Positions 16,769-21,391 of a DNA stretch of 22,771 bases are shown one piece after another. The stretch is taken from positions 1-22,771 of IMG/VR virus record IMGVR_UViG_3300008050_004860. The stretch is one strand, 5' to 3'. The notes beneath the pieces were generated by a model. The model saw only the letters and a program-made list of their open reading frames with translations. It did not search any database and was not told the DNA's origin. The position numbers and the translations under genes were made by a program. The DNA is from a virus. Each line of letters starts with the position of its first letter. The first letter of the stretch is position 1.

Positions 16769-16988
16769 TCATCTCCTCTAGTAATGTGCCATTGATAGAT
16801 ACGATAGACAAGTCCATCATAACAGTTGCTTCATTAGGTAAGTCTTCATTTACTGTTACCTCTAGTGTAGCAATGCTATTATCCATGTCTAACATTTTCT
16901 CCACAATCATACGTACTCCCTTGTCCATTGTGATTTCGGTAGCTTTACCAAAATCTATGGTGGGTTCATACTCTACTTCTAATCCCAT
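16752..16988 (-). CDS. Small acidic protein, unknown
   Basis: This 78-residue acidic protein has a possible beta-rich central part (ATLEVTVNEDLP...TVMMDLSIVSING) and no recognised family. GAGGG stands 7 bases upstream of the ATG. It overlaps the CobS-like gene by 17 bases and the preceding gene by 10. Tight coupling to CobS suggests an accessory or adaptor role, which is inference only. Base composition is like its neighbours. Confidence 0.68.
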   Translation of the reverse strand: MGLEVEYEPTIDFGKATEITMDKGVRMIVEKMLDMDNSIATLEVTVNEDLPNEATVMMDLSIVSINGTLLEEMNDAES

Positions 16989-17257
16989 AAGTTTACCCTC
17001 AATATAAATATATTGTCATCCTTGATATCCTCACTAACGTGAGCTATATCTTCTATAACTTTAGTTAATTCTTTATCTACTTCCTCATCCTCACAAGGAT
17101 GAGGTAAGCTTTCTACTTCATCATCTCTAGAGTGAGTAGAAGATAATCTCTCTACTTTCACCTTGTAAAACTGTGTAAACAAGGGCATTGTAGCTAACAC
17201 TTTAAATGCTTTACTTCCTGACAATTTAGTACCAGCTTGTCGCTTTAATCTTACCAT
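16979..17257 (-). CDS. Small protein with basic N-terminus and acidic centre, unknown
   Basis: The 92-residue product starts very basic (VRLKRQAGTKLSGSKAFK), passes through a hydrophobic stretch near 25-33 and becomes acidic from residue 43 to 80 (EDEEVDKELTKVIEDI). No family is recognised. A GAGGAG site lies 6 bases upstream. The 63-base gap before it is the largest inside the leftward operon and holds the hairpin at 17285-17303. Confidence 0.65.
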   Translation of the reverse strand: MVRLKRQAGTKLSGSKAFKVLATMPLFTQFYKVKVERLSSTHSRDDEVESLPHPCEDEEVDKELTKVIEDIAHVSEDIKDDNIFILRVNLWD

Positions 17258-17284
17258 AGGTTTCTCCTCTGTCTTCCCCCTTTA

Positions 17285-17303
17285 CGCGTGACGGCTTCGC
17301 CGT
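17285..17303. repeat. Hairpin element, copy 1 (GAA-loop, covarying with copy 2)
   Basis: On the minus strand this reads ACGGCGAAGCCGT followed by CACGCG, a 5-bp stem with a three-base loop. The core GCGAAGC is known to form an exceptionally stable DNA minihairpin. The same 19 bases recur at 19641-19659 with one stem pair changed from G-C to A-T. It stands upstream of the ribosome site of the gene starting at 17257. No T-run follows on either strand, so it is not an intrinsic terminator. Confidence 0.7.
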
Positions 17304-17320
17304 TGCGCACATGTGTAGCA

Positions 17321-17884
17321 TTAAGTAGTCCTTTCTATTTGATTTAATATTATTTGTCTAGCTCTGTGTAATCTGGAACGTACTGTACCTAACGCCCATC
17401 CTAGTTTGTCACTAATCTCATGGTAGCTTAGGTTATGTTCTTCTCGTAGTAAGAACACCTCCCTCAACTCAGTAGGTAGGTTAGCTAGTGCTTTGTCTAT
17501 ACTATCCTGTGTCTCCCTTGTTACTAATAATGCTTCAGGTGTATCATTGTCATGTGTCTTAATGCTAAGATCAGTAAACAAATCGGGATCATCTATATGT
17601 ACTTCTAGTTTCTTATTACTATTACTGCTTGATGTCAAGTAATTCTGTGCTGTATTAATTGCTATCCTATACAACCATGTATAGAAAGCACTATCTCCCT
17701 TGAAAGAATCCAATGCTATATATGCTTTCATGAATGTATCTTGAACAAGATCATCTACTTGATTAGTATCCTTAACGTACTTGTATATCAGTTTGTGTAT
17801 ACGTTCTTGATACTTTAATACTAAAGTATTGAAAGCCTCAGTATCACCAGCTTGTACCTTATGTACTATAGTAGCATCACTCAT
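17321..17884 (-). CDS. ECF (RpoE-like) RNA polymerase sigma factor
   Basis: This 187-residue protein is a complete group IV sigma factor closely patterned on RpoE. Region 2 spans about residues 9-84, with DDLVQDTFMKAY at 44-55 and FYTWLYRIAINTA at 67-79. Region 4 spans about 130-180, with the helix-turn-helix LSYHEISDKLGWALGTVRSRLHRAR at 152-176 (leading motif LSYHEIS, recognition part GTVRSRL). It would redirect host RNA polymerase. There is no anti-sigma gene beside it; the upstream partner, overlapping by ATGA, encodes a lipoprotein. Two exact GAACTT-N16-TCTAA sequences in the window (13576-13602 minus and 21265-21291 plus) fit the known RpoE promoter pattern and are candidate targets. ECF-type sigma factors are uncommon in phages. 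Confidence 0.93.
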   Translation of the reverse strand: MSDATIVHKVQAGDTEAFNTLVLKYQERIHKLIYKYVKDTNQVDDLVQDTFMKAYIALDSFKGDSAFYTWLYRIAINTAQNYLTSSSNSNKKLEVHIDDPDLFTDLSIKTHDNDTPEALLVTRETQDSIDKALANLPTELREVFLLREEHNLSYHEISDKLGWALGTVRSRLHRARQIILNQIERTT

Positions 17885-18204
17885 ACTCCACCTACTTTCA
17901 TTGTTACACCGTACTGATTGATACTATCATCTAGCTGTTTATTATTAAATGGGAAACCACATGTTATATGTGATAGATGTTCATAATGACTAGCTAATAC
18001 TATCTGTTCTGATATCCTATGTTCTAATCCCAACTCAAAGCTAGAGTTCTCTGATGTACAGGCTGACCAATCACTATTGATGTCCTTATATATACCTATC
18101 TTAGCATACGGCTGCGTACCTGCACACCCTGATACTGTAAATGCAATGATGATAAACACCACAGCTAACAGTATACGCTGTCCTATACCTAACGATCTAA
18201 TCAT
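17881..18204 (-). CDS. Lipoprotein, possible outer-membrane beta-barrel-like
   Basis: This 107-residue protein has a signal peptide with hydrophobic core (residues 11-23) and lipobox VSGC with lipidation at C27. The mature part alternates polar and hydrophobic residues (YAKIGIYKDI, SFELGLEHRI, IVLASHYEHLSH, YGVTMKVG), like a few beta strands of a small outer-membrane protein. No firm family. It overlaps the sigma-factor start by ATGA, an arrangement in which ECF sigma genes usually have an anti-sigma factor. This protein lacks the inner-membrane anchor and cytoplasmic domain such a factor would need. It may alter the envelope or block superinfection. Confidence 0.75.
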   Translation of the reverse strand: MIRSLGIGQRILLAVVFIIIAFTVSGCAGTQPYAKIGIYKDINSDWSACTSENSSFELGLEHRISEQIVLASHYEHLSHITCGFPFNNKQLDDSINQYGVTMKVGGV

Positions 18205-18407
18205 TTAAACATCCTCCATTTTAATCTAGGATTAATGTGTCTCCATTCTAATGGATACATGAGCTTGTTCATCTCAGCTTCCCCCTTAGTAAAGAGCATA
18301 ACATCTTCAAGTCCCTTGATTACAGTACTTCTCTTTGTAATCTCAAGGTCTGTCCATCCTTCATATGTTTTAAACTTACGTGTACTTGTATTAAAGATTC
18401 CTTTCAT
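18201..18407 (-). CDS. Small basic protein, unknown
   Basis: This 68-residue basic protein is rich in Lys, Arg and Trp. It begins at an ATG sharing one base with the previous stop (TAATG), with GGAG 9 bases upstream. It overlaps the lipoprotein start by ATGA. No motif is recognisable. Its size and charge fit an early phage protein that binds a host factor or nucleic acid, which is inference. Confidence 0.65.
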   Translation of the reverse strand: MKGIFNTSTRKFKTYEGWTDLEITKRSTVIKGLEDVMLFTKGEAEMNKLMYPLEWRHINPRLKWRMFK

Positions 18408-18589
18408 TAGTGAATGCTCCTACTAAATGGTACTACATTAGATGGTTGTTCCTCCGTCCCATCCAACTGTCCTAGTGTACGGTAACCTTGTCGATGGGCT
18501 GCTGCTAATCTATTCACTTCCTCCCATGCCTCTTGGATAATACCTAGTATACCTTGTATCTCATCCTCAATTAATACATCATCATCCAC
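18407..18589 (-). CDS. Small acidic helical protein, unknown
   Basis: The 60-residue product has an acidic, helical N-terminal half (DDDVLIEDEIQGILGIIQEAWEE pattern) and a polar tail ending with PSNVVPFSRS. GGGAGAG lies 7 bases upstream of the ATG. It overlaps its upstream neighbour by 8 bases and its downstream neighbour by one (TAATG). I recognise no family. Confidence 0.65.
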   Translation of the reverse strand: MDDDVLIEDEIQGILGIIQEAWEEVNRLAAAHRQGYRTLGQLDGTEEQPSNVVPFSRSIH

Positions 18590-18767
18590 TATCTCTCTCC
18601 CATGTTACGTTCTCATCCTTATAAAATAGAAACACATCGCCAAACTTAGGGACATAAGCTAAGAACTGTGACGCTAGTGTAACACGTACCCGTGCGCGTT
18701 TATCAATCTTAAACATATCACCTTTTAGTATTACTATCTTATCCCTTATTTCTACGTTCTGTTTCAT
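18582..18767 (-). CDS. Small beta-rich basic protein, unknown
   Basis: I start this gene at ATG 18767 (61 residues) rather than ATG 18797 (71 residues). ATG 18767 forms a TAATG one-base overlap with the small membrane-protein gene upstream and has AAGGA 8 bases before it. The product alternates charged and hydrophobic residues (IRDKIVILKGDMFKI, RVRVTLASQFLAY), suggesting a small beta barrel or SH3-like fold. No family is recognised. Confidence 0.66.
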   Translation of the reverse strand: MKQNVEIRDKIVILKGDMFKIDKRARVRVTLASQFLAYVPKFGDVFLFYKDENVTWERDSG

Positions 18768-18922
18768 TACTTCTGTCCTTCTTTCAATGATCGACACAGT
18801 TCTATAATATTATACACTACTATGTAAGCTGGGTAAACTATAGCTGAAATACATATGACAGCTATTCCCAGTCCTGCACATAAAAAAGTAACTATTGTAA
18901 TGGTATGCAGTATTTCTTGCAC
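18767..18922 (-). CDS. 51-residue membrane protein, GTG start
   Basis: A GTG at 18922 with GGAGAG 4 bases upstream opens a 51-residue frame ending in TAA. It has one long hydrophobic region (about residues 8-42), possibly two helices, and a charged tail (CRSLKEGQK). It is the first gene of the long leftward operon and ends in a TAATG overlap with the next gene. A longer overlapping frame (18810-19031) has random composition and no ribosome site. The pseudoknot-like leader at 18952-19000 lies about 20 bases upstream of its ribosome site. Confidence 0.68.
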   Translation of the reverse strand: MQEILHTITIVTFLCAGLGIAVICISAIVYPAYIVVYNIIELCRSLKEGQK

Positions 18923-18951
18923 TGTACTCTCCAATTGTATTAAGAATTAGG

Positions 18952-19000
18952 TGGTGTGGACTTCTGTTTCTCCGAGCCACACCAAGTCGGAACAAGAAAC
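18952..19000 (-). ncRNA. Pseudoknot-like 5' leader element
   Basis: Read on the minus strand, GTTTCT and CCGA (19000-18987) pair with TCGG and AGAAAC (18975-18966), leaving a TGTT bulge. The loop of this hairpin contains TGGTGTGG, which pairs perfectly with CCACACCA at 18959-18952. The two helices interlock as an H-type pseudoknot with 18 base pairs in 49 bases. It lies in the untranslated leader of the leftward operon. Riboswitch-like or translational control is possible; I do not recognise a known class. Sequence symmetry allows the same fold on the plus strand, so transcript strand is inferred from context. Confidence 0.5.
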
Positions 19001-19067
19001 TCATATCGTATCTGCTATTTATATACCTCAATGGTAGTGCAGATCGGTTTCTTGAATTAATAAAGTA

Positions 19068-19089
19068 GCTTGGACTTCCCGTGCCAAGC
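19068..19089 (-). other. Hairpin in operon leader
   Basis: On the minus strand GCTTGG pairs with CCAAGC around a 10-base loop. GAAGTCCA straddles its right arm, and the same 8 bases occur at the right side of the pseudoknot downstream. No T-run follows. Together with the pseudoknot it is the main structure visible in the gene-free stretch 18923-19164. I found no convincing sigma-70 promoter in that stretch; only AT-rich -10-like sequences are present. Confidence 0.4.
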
Positions 19090-19164
19090 CATGACGCTAT
19101 CTTTAACGTGTTCTCTACAATATAATTGTTATTCTCAATAGAACTTCACGACCTAATCGTACAT

Positions 19165-19190
19165 AAAAAAAAGGGGAGCCGAAGCTCCCC
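19165..19190 (-). terminator. Intrinsic terminator of the 19197-19589 gene
   Basis: On the minus strand GGGGAGC pairs with GCTCCCC around TTCG, followed by eight T residues. It begins seven bases after the stop codon of the 19197-19589 gene. This is a textbook Rho-independent terminator, so that gene is its own transcription unit and the leftward operon must have another promoter further on. Confidence 0.93.
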
Positions 19191-19196
19191 TCAATG

Positions 19197-19589
19197 TCAC
19201 GGGTTGATGATACCTGACGTACCGTCCTTGAACTTGTCAACAGTAGTCACGAAACTGGGTTGGCTACTGATCTTGCCCATCTCTGCCAGCCTGCCATAGG
19301 CAACACCGTACTTGCCCCGCCCCTTACTGTACACATACATCTGCACTTTTTCGCCCCACTTTGCTGCGCTATCTGCTGCACCTTGACGCCGACGTAATAT
19401 CTGATGTTCTGGAACCTTACCAGCAACTGCACTCATGTCCGTCTTCTGTACAACAACCTTACGTTGCGCTGGAGCCGGAGCAGGTACACCTGCTTGTACC
19501 ACCGCCATTGCCTGTGCCAGCACCTCAATGCTCGCCTGAAGTCCCGCTAGCTGATCCGCTAGCTCCTGCGTTGTTACTCGCTTTGTCAT
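19197..19589 (-). CDS. Monocistronic early-type protein with leucine-rich helix, unknown
   Basis: This 130-residue protein has an N-terminal helix with regular Leu/Ala spacing (residues 8-33, likely a coiled coil). A Pro/Ala linker (34-42) and a basic C-terminal domain (about 62-110, with VQMYVYSKGRGKYG) follow. No family is recognised. A possible role is a multimeric DNA-binding or regulatory protein, suggested by the layout and by the repeat array upstream, but unproven. GGGAGG lies 5 bases before the ATG. Codons are clearly more GC-rich than in the leftward operon. It has its own terminator and a long upstream control region, which points to high or independently timed expression. Confidence 0.75.
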   Translation of the reverse strand: MTKRVTTQELADQLAGLQASIEVLAQAMAVVQAGVPAPAPAQRKVVVQKTDMSAVAGKVPEHQILRRRQGAADSAAKWGEKVQMYVYSKGRGKYGVAYGRLAEMGKISSQPSFVTTVDKFKDGTSGIINP

Positions 19590-19640
19590 AGTGGCCTCCC
19601 TTGGTCACGTTGTCTTGGAAAATTTTCTCGTTCACTGCCT

Positions 19641-19680
19641 CGCGTGACGACTTCGTCGTCGATCACGTGTGACACACGCG
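19641..19680. repeat. Hairpin element, copy 2, nested in larger inverted repeat
   Basis: The 19 bases at 19641-19659 match the element at 17285-17303 except for one compensated stem pair (minus-strand ACGAC-GAA-GTCGT, then CACGCG). Here it is enclosed by an outer inverted repeat, CGCGTG (19641-19646) with CACGCG (19675-19680), and next to TCACGTGTGA, another short inverted repeat. It lies about 50 bases upstream of the start of the 19197-19589 gene, in its leader or promoter region. Confidence 0.65.
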
Positions 19681-19686
19681 GTTCTG

Positions 19687-19715
19687 CGCGTAACAGCGTT
19701 CTTTCTGTTTGTCAA
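19687..19715 (-). promoter_or_regulatory. Candidate leftward promoter (-35 only convincing)
   Basis: The minus strand has an exact TTGACA at 19715-19710. Seventeen bases on, the hexamer is TACGCG, a poor -10, so the promoter may need an activator or another sigma factor. The repeat array 19728-19838 lies directly upstream of this -35, where an activator would bind. The product would be the 19197-19589 gene. Confidence 0.35.
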
Positions 19716-19727
19716 GCACTAATTTAT

Positions 19728-19838
19728 TTTAAGTATAAAATATCTGGATACTTTAAGCATAAAATATATAGATAGTTTAAGTATAAAACAAATAGATACT
19801 TTAAGTATAAAATAATATTAAATACTTTAAGTATAAAA
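19728..19838. repeat. Iteron-like array: five copies of TTTAAGTATAAAA
   Basis: The 13-base core TTTAAGTATAAAA begins at 19728, 19752, 19776, 19800 and 19826, that is 24, 24, 24 and 26 bases apart. Only the second copy differs in the core (one C for T). Four of the junctions create ATACTTTAAGTAT, a palindrome that is exact at copies 4 and 5 and has one mismatch at copies 2 and 3. An inverted partial copy (ATGCTTAAA) lies at 19855-19863. The array fills most of the gene-free stretch 19590-19910 between divergent genes. It could be a cluster of operators for a dimeric regulator, or replication iterons. Confidence 0.88.
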
Positions 19839-19910
19839 TAAATAAATTTGCACTATGCTTAAAAATATGCTACACGTGCGTTTCCATTTAACAAAACAGA
19901 GGAACAAAAC

Positions 19911-20078
19911 ATGCAATACTTTCCAAATCAGTATGATGACAATGTGAACGACACAATGACGCTAGAAACAGCACTAGAAATCGTAGAGAACAGAGAAGAA
20001 GGAATAGGTGTTGATTATGACGCTGACCTACCATTTGAAATAGCAGCACTTAATGCTGCACTGGATGCGCAAGAATGA
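19911..20078 (+). CDS. 55-residue acidic protein, first gene of rightward early-type operon
   Basis: A frame starts at ATG 19911, with AGAGGAA 6 bases upstream, and ends in a TGA that overlaps the next start as ATGA. The product is acidic (many Asp and Glu) and helical (TLETALEIVENREE, PFEIAALNAALDAQ), without a recognised family. It follows the repeat array and opens a three-gene unit closed by a terminator at 20709. Small acidic first-operon proteins of phages often target host enzymes; that is analogy only. Confidence 0.7.
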   Translation: MQYFPNQYDDNVNDTMTLETALEIVENREEGIGVDYDADLPFEIAALNAALDAQE

Positions 20079-20443
20079 GTGCAACAGATGCTGAGATTGT
20101 TGAGGCTATTAACCAGAATAATTGGCTTGGTATTGACGGGACAATGTTCGGTGAAATCTGCCGCTATTACGCAGTCGATAAAGGAGCGGGTAAAACGGTT
20201 TATTGTGATCCAGAGACGGACGCTACTATCACCCTATCTGGTAGGCAGTATGATGACGATATGCTTGGCATGTTGGATGGCCCCTTCAGATATGTGGGAT
20301 GGGACTTGATAGATGGATGGGGTGCCATCAAAGCACGACGCGCCCGTACCCATTACATGACTAAGAGACAAGAGAAGGCACTACGACGCGCCAACGCTAA
20401 AGCTAGGAAATTAATTGAAGCTCAAGGAGGCTTAGTACTATGA
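20075..20443 (+). CDS. Uncharacterised early-type protein
   Basis: This 122-residue protein has an N-terminal helical part, a middle with many Asp, Gly and Trp residues (FRYVGWDLIDGWGAIK near 71-86) and a strongly basic C-terminal helix (RQEKALRRANAKARKLIE). I recognise no family. It is coupled by ATGA to both the gene before and the gene after. A basic terminal helix suggests nucleic-acid or nucleoprotein contact, which is inference. Composition is more GC-rich than the leftward operon. Confidence 0.72.
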   Translation: MSATDAEIVEAINQNNWLGIDGTMFGEICRYYAVDKGAGKTVYCDPETDATITLSGRQYDDDMLGMLDGPFRYVGWDLIDGWGAIKARRARTHYMTKRQEKALRRANAKARKLIEAQGGLVL

Positions 20444-20685
20444 AAAAACGAGACGTTAAAAACTCGGAATCTACACCACTGCTGATAGGTAAATACGCGG
20501 TCTATCTACAGGTACAATGCTACCGACGCGATAAGACTACTGGTGAGTATGTATTGGCTACCAAGCCAAGACCTAGACCTATGTCTTTCATGAAGTTTGC
20601 AAGGGAGTATCTAGGACGCGCCAGAGTCGAGGCAAAAGGATACCCATTGCCGCTACATATCGACGGTGTATCACTGACTGACTAG
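20440..20685 (+). CDS. Small basic protein, last gene of early-type operon
   Basis: The 81-residue protein is basic (Lys, Arg) with a beta-like segment (KYAVYLQVQCYRR) and a TKPRPRPMSFMKFAREYLGRAR stretch that may bind nucleic acid. AAGGAGG lies 9 bases upstream of the ATG, and the start overlaps the preceding gene by ATGA. No family is recognised. The terminator follows 23 bases after the stop. Confidence 0.7.
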   Translation: MKKRDVKNSESTPLLIGKYAVYLQVQCYRRDKTTGEYVLATKPRPRPMSFMKFAREYLGRARVEAKGYPLPLHIDGVSLTD

Positions 20686-20708
20686 GCACTACTCCAAGCA
20701 CCATCCTA

Positions 20709-20733
20709 GGGGCGCGATTGCGCCCCTTTTTTT
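20709..20733 (+). terminator. Intrinsic terminator of the early-type operon
   Basis: GGGGCGC pairs with GCGCCCC around GATT, followed by seven T residues. It stands 23 bases after the last stop of the 19911-20685 operon and separates it from the packaging operon starting at 21440. Confidence 0.94.
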
Positions 20734-20929
20734 GTCCAGTAAAAACGTAATACTTAGCAGCTATTTAGAGCCTCCAGAATGGCGCAATCGTGGCACCCTT
20801 TATCGCGGTATTACTCGCCCCTAAATCGTCTCTTAGAAGCTCTTAGAATGAGCTTGAATACTGGTGCTTCATCTAGACGCTAGCACTGGCGGATATCGTC
20901 ACGTTACCCAGTACAAATGAGGGTGTTAA

Positions 20930-21019
20930 ATGGTACGCATATCGCCCCTAATATTACTATGTGTATCCCTGTTATTAGGACTAAATTGGTACTATATAAA
21001 ACATTATATGAATCAATAG
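20930..21019 (+). CDS. Possible 29-residue membrane peptide
   Basis: ATG 20930 has GAGG 7 bases upstream and encodes 29 residues. The core is hydrophobic (PLILLCVSLLLGLNW) with a basic start and a Tyr/His/Lys end, like a single-span micropeptide. It is the only credible coding frame in the stretch 20734-21439. Against it: the AT-rich flank of a likely origin can produce such frames by chance, and no promoter is visible before it. Confidence 0.33.
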   Translation: MVRISPLILLCVSLLLGLNWYYIKHYMNQ

Positions 21020-21086
21020 CTTACACACTTATACATGACTGTCCACAAGTTATTAACAGAGGATGAGAACAATTATCATTAAAGCC

Positions 21087-21157
21087 TGTGGATAAGTCGC
21101 TTTTGTGGATAACTCTGGGGATAAGCTGTGAATAAGTTGTTAGTTTCCTGTGGATAA
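21087..21157. other. DnaA-box cluster, oriC-like
   Basis: The plus strand has TGTGGATAA at 21087-21095, 21104-21112 and 21149-21157, each an exact reverse complement of the E. coli DnaA box TTATCCACA. TGTGAATAA at 21127-21135 also fits the TTATNCACA consensus. TGGGGATAA at 21116-21124 is one base off. All five share one orientation, with starts 17, 12, 11 and 22 apart. A weaker box, CTGTCCACA, faces the other way at 21039-21047. The flank 20945-21080 is AT-rich, as a melting region would be. No dnaA gene is in the window, so host DnaA is the likely ligand. Confidence 0.85.
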
Positions 21158-21163
21158 CTTTTC

Positions 21164-21189
21164 GGGGGTAGGGGAGGGGGCATACGGGG
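21164..21189 (+). other. G-quadruplex motif beside DnaA boxes
   Basis: Four runs of at least four G (21164-21168, 21171-21174, 21176-21180 and 21186-21189) are separated by 2, 1 and 5 bases. This satisfies the standard intramolecular G-quadruplex pattern on the plus strand. It starts 7 bases after the last DnaA box and stands out in an AT-rich region. Three tandem GACCA units (21191-21205) follow directly. Confidence 0.7.
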
Positions 21190-21264
21190 CGACCAGACCA
21201 GACCAAAGCCACACTAAAATTATCTCGGAGAAATGTTCAGACGCTTGAAAAAAGAAATTAACCA

Positions 21265-21291
21265 GAACTTTTCATAAAAAATATTGTCTAA
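21265..21291 (+). promoter_or_regulatory. Sigma-E-type promoter upstream of the packaging operon
   Basis: GAACTT (21265-21270), 16 bases, then TCTAA (21287-21291). It is intergenic and correctly oriented for the operon starting at 21440. A run of A residues precedes the -35, as in many strong ECF promoters. Transcripts would start near 21298 and begin with the hairpin at 21301-21320. No good sigma-70 promoter is visible between 21200 and 21440. The ECF sigma factor encoded at 17321-17884 is the natural candidate to use it; host sigma-E could also. Confidence 0.6.
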
Positions 21292-21300
21292 TACCTTAGA

Positions 21301-21366
21301 AGGTTTATAGTTATAAACCTACGTTAGGAGTCGTAGCCTCCCTAGAGGGTCGGCTCCGAATAACGT
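21301..21366 (+). other. Two hairpins in the leader of the packaging operon
   Basis: AGGTTTATA and TATAAACCT (21301-21320) form a 9-bp inverted repeat with a 2-base centre, exactly where the predicted transcript begins. It is followed by a longer stem. ACGTTA at 21321-21326 pairs with TAACGT at 21361-21366, and GGAGTCG at 21327-21333 pairs with CGGCTCC at 21351-21357 (one G-T pair), with GAA bulged. A 5'-terminal hairpin commonly protects phage mRNA from decay. Confidence 0.6.
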
Positions 21367-21391
21367 TACTAGTAAAAATACATGGGGGTCT

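Noticed and set aside
18768-18797. Upstream ATG for the 18582 gene
   Set aside because: The ATG at 18767 has AAGGA at proper spacing and forms a TAATG junction; the extra ten codons lie in the upstream gene.
18810-19031. 73-codon minus-strand frame across the operon leader
   Set aside because: Composition is unlike a protein (many Ser, His, Tyr and Arg), no ribosome site precedes it, and it overlaps the better-supported 51-residue membrane protein gene and the pseudoknot.
18935-19165. tRNA-like sequence near the CCACACCA segment
   Set aside because: Stems do not form a cloverleaf; they form a pseudoknot-like fold, and no anticodon or T-arm consensus is present.
19709-19739. Rightward sigma-70 promoter TTGTCA...TATAAA
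   Set aside because: Spacing is 19 bases and the -10 belongs to the repeat core, so the match is not independent evidence.
21021-21212. 63-codon minus-strand frame over the DnaA boxes
   Set aside because: It is made of the box repeats and G-run, has no ribosome site and no protein-like pattern.
21235-21279. 14-codon frame before the packaging operon
   Set aside because: Too short, overlaps the sigma-E-type promoter and has too little spacing to its GGAG.
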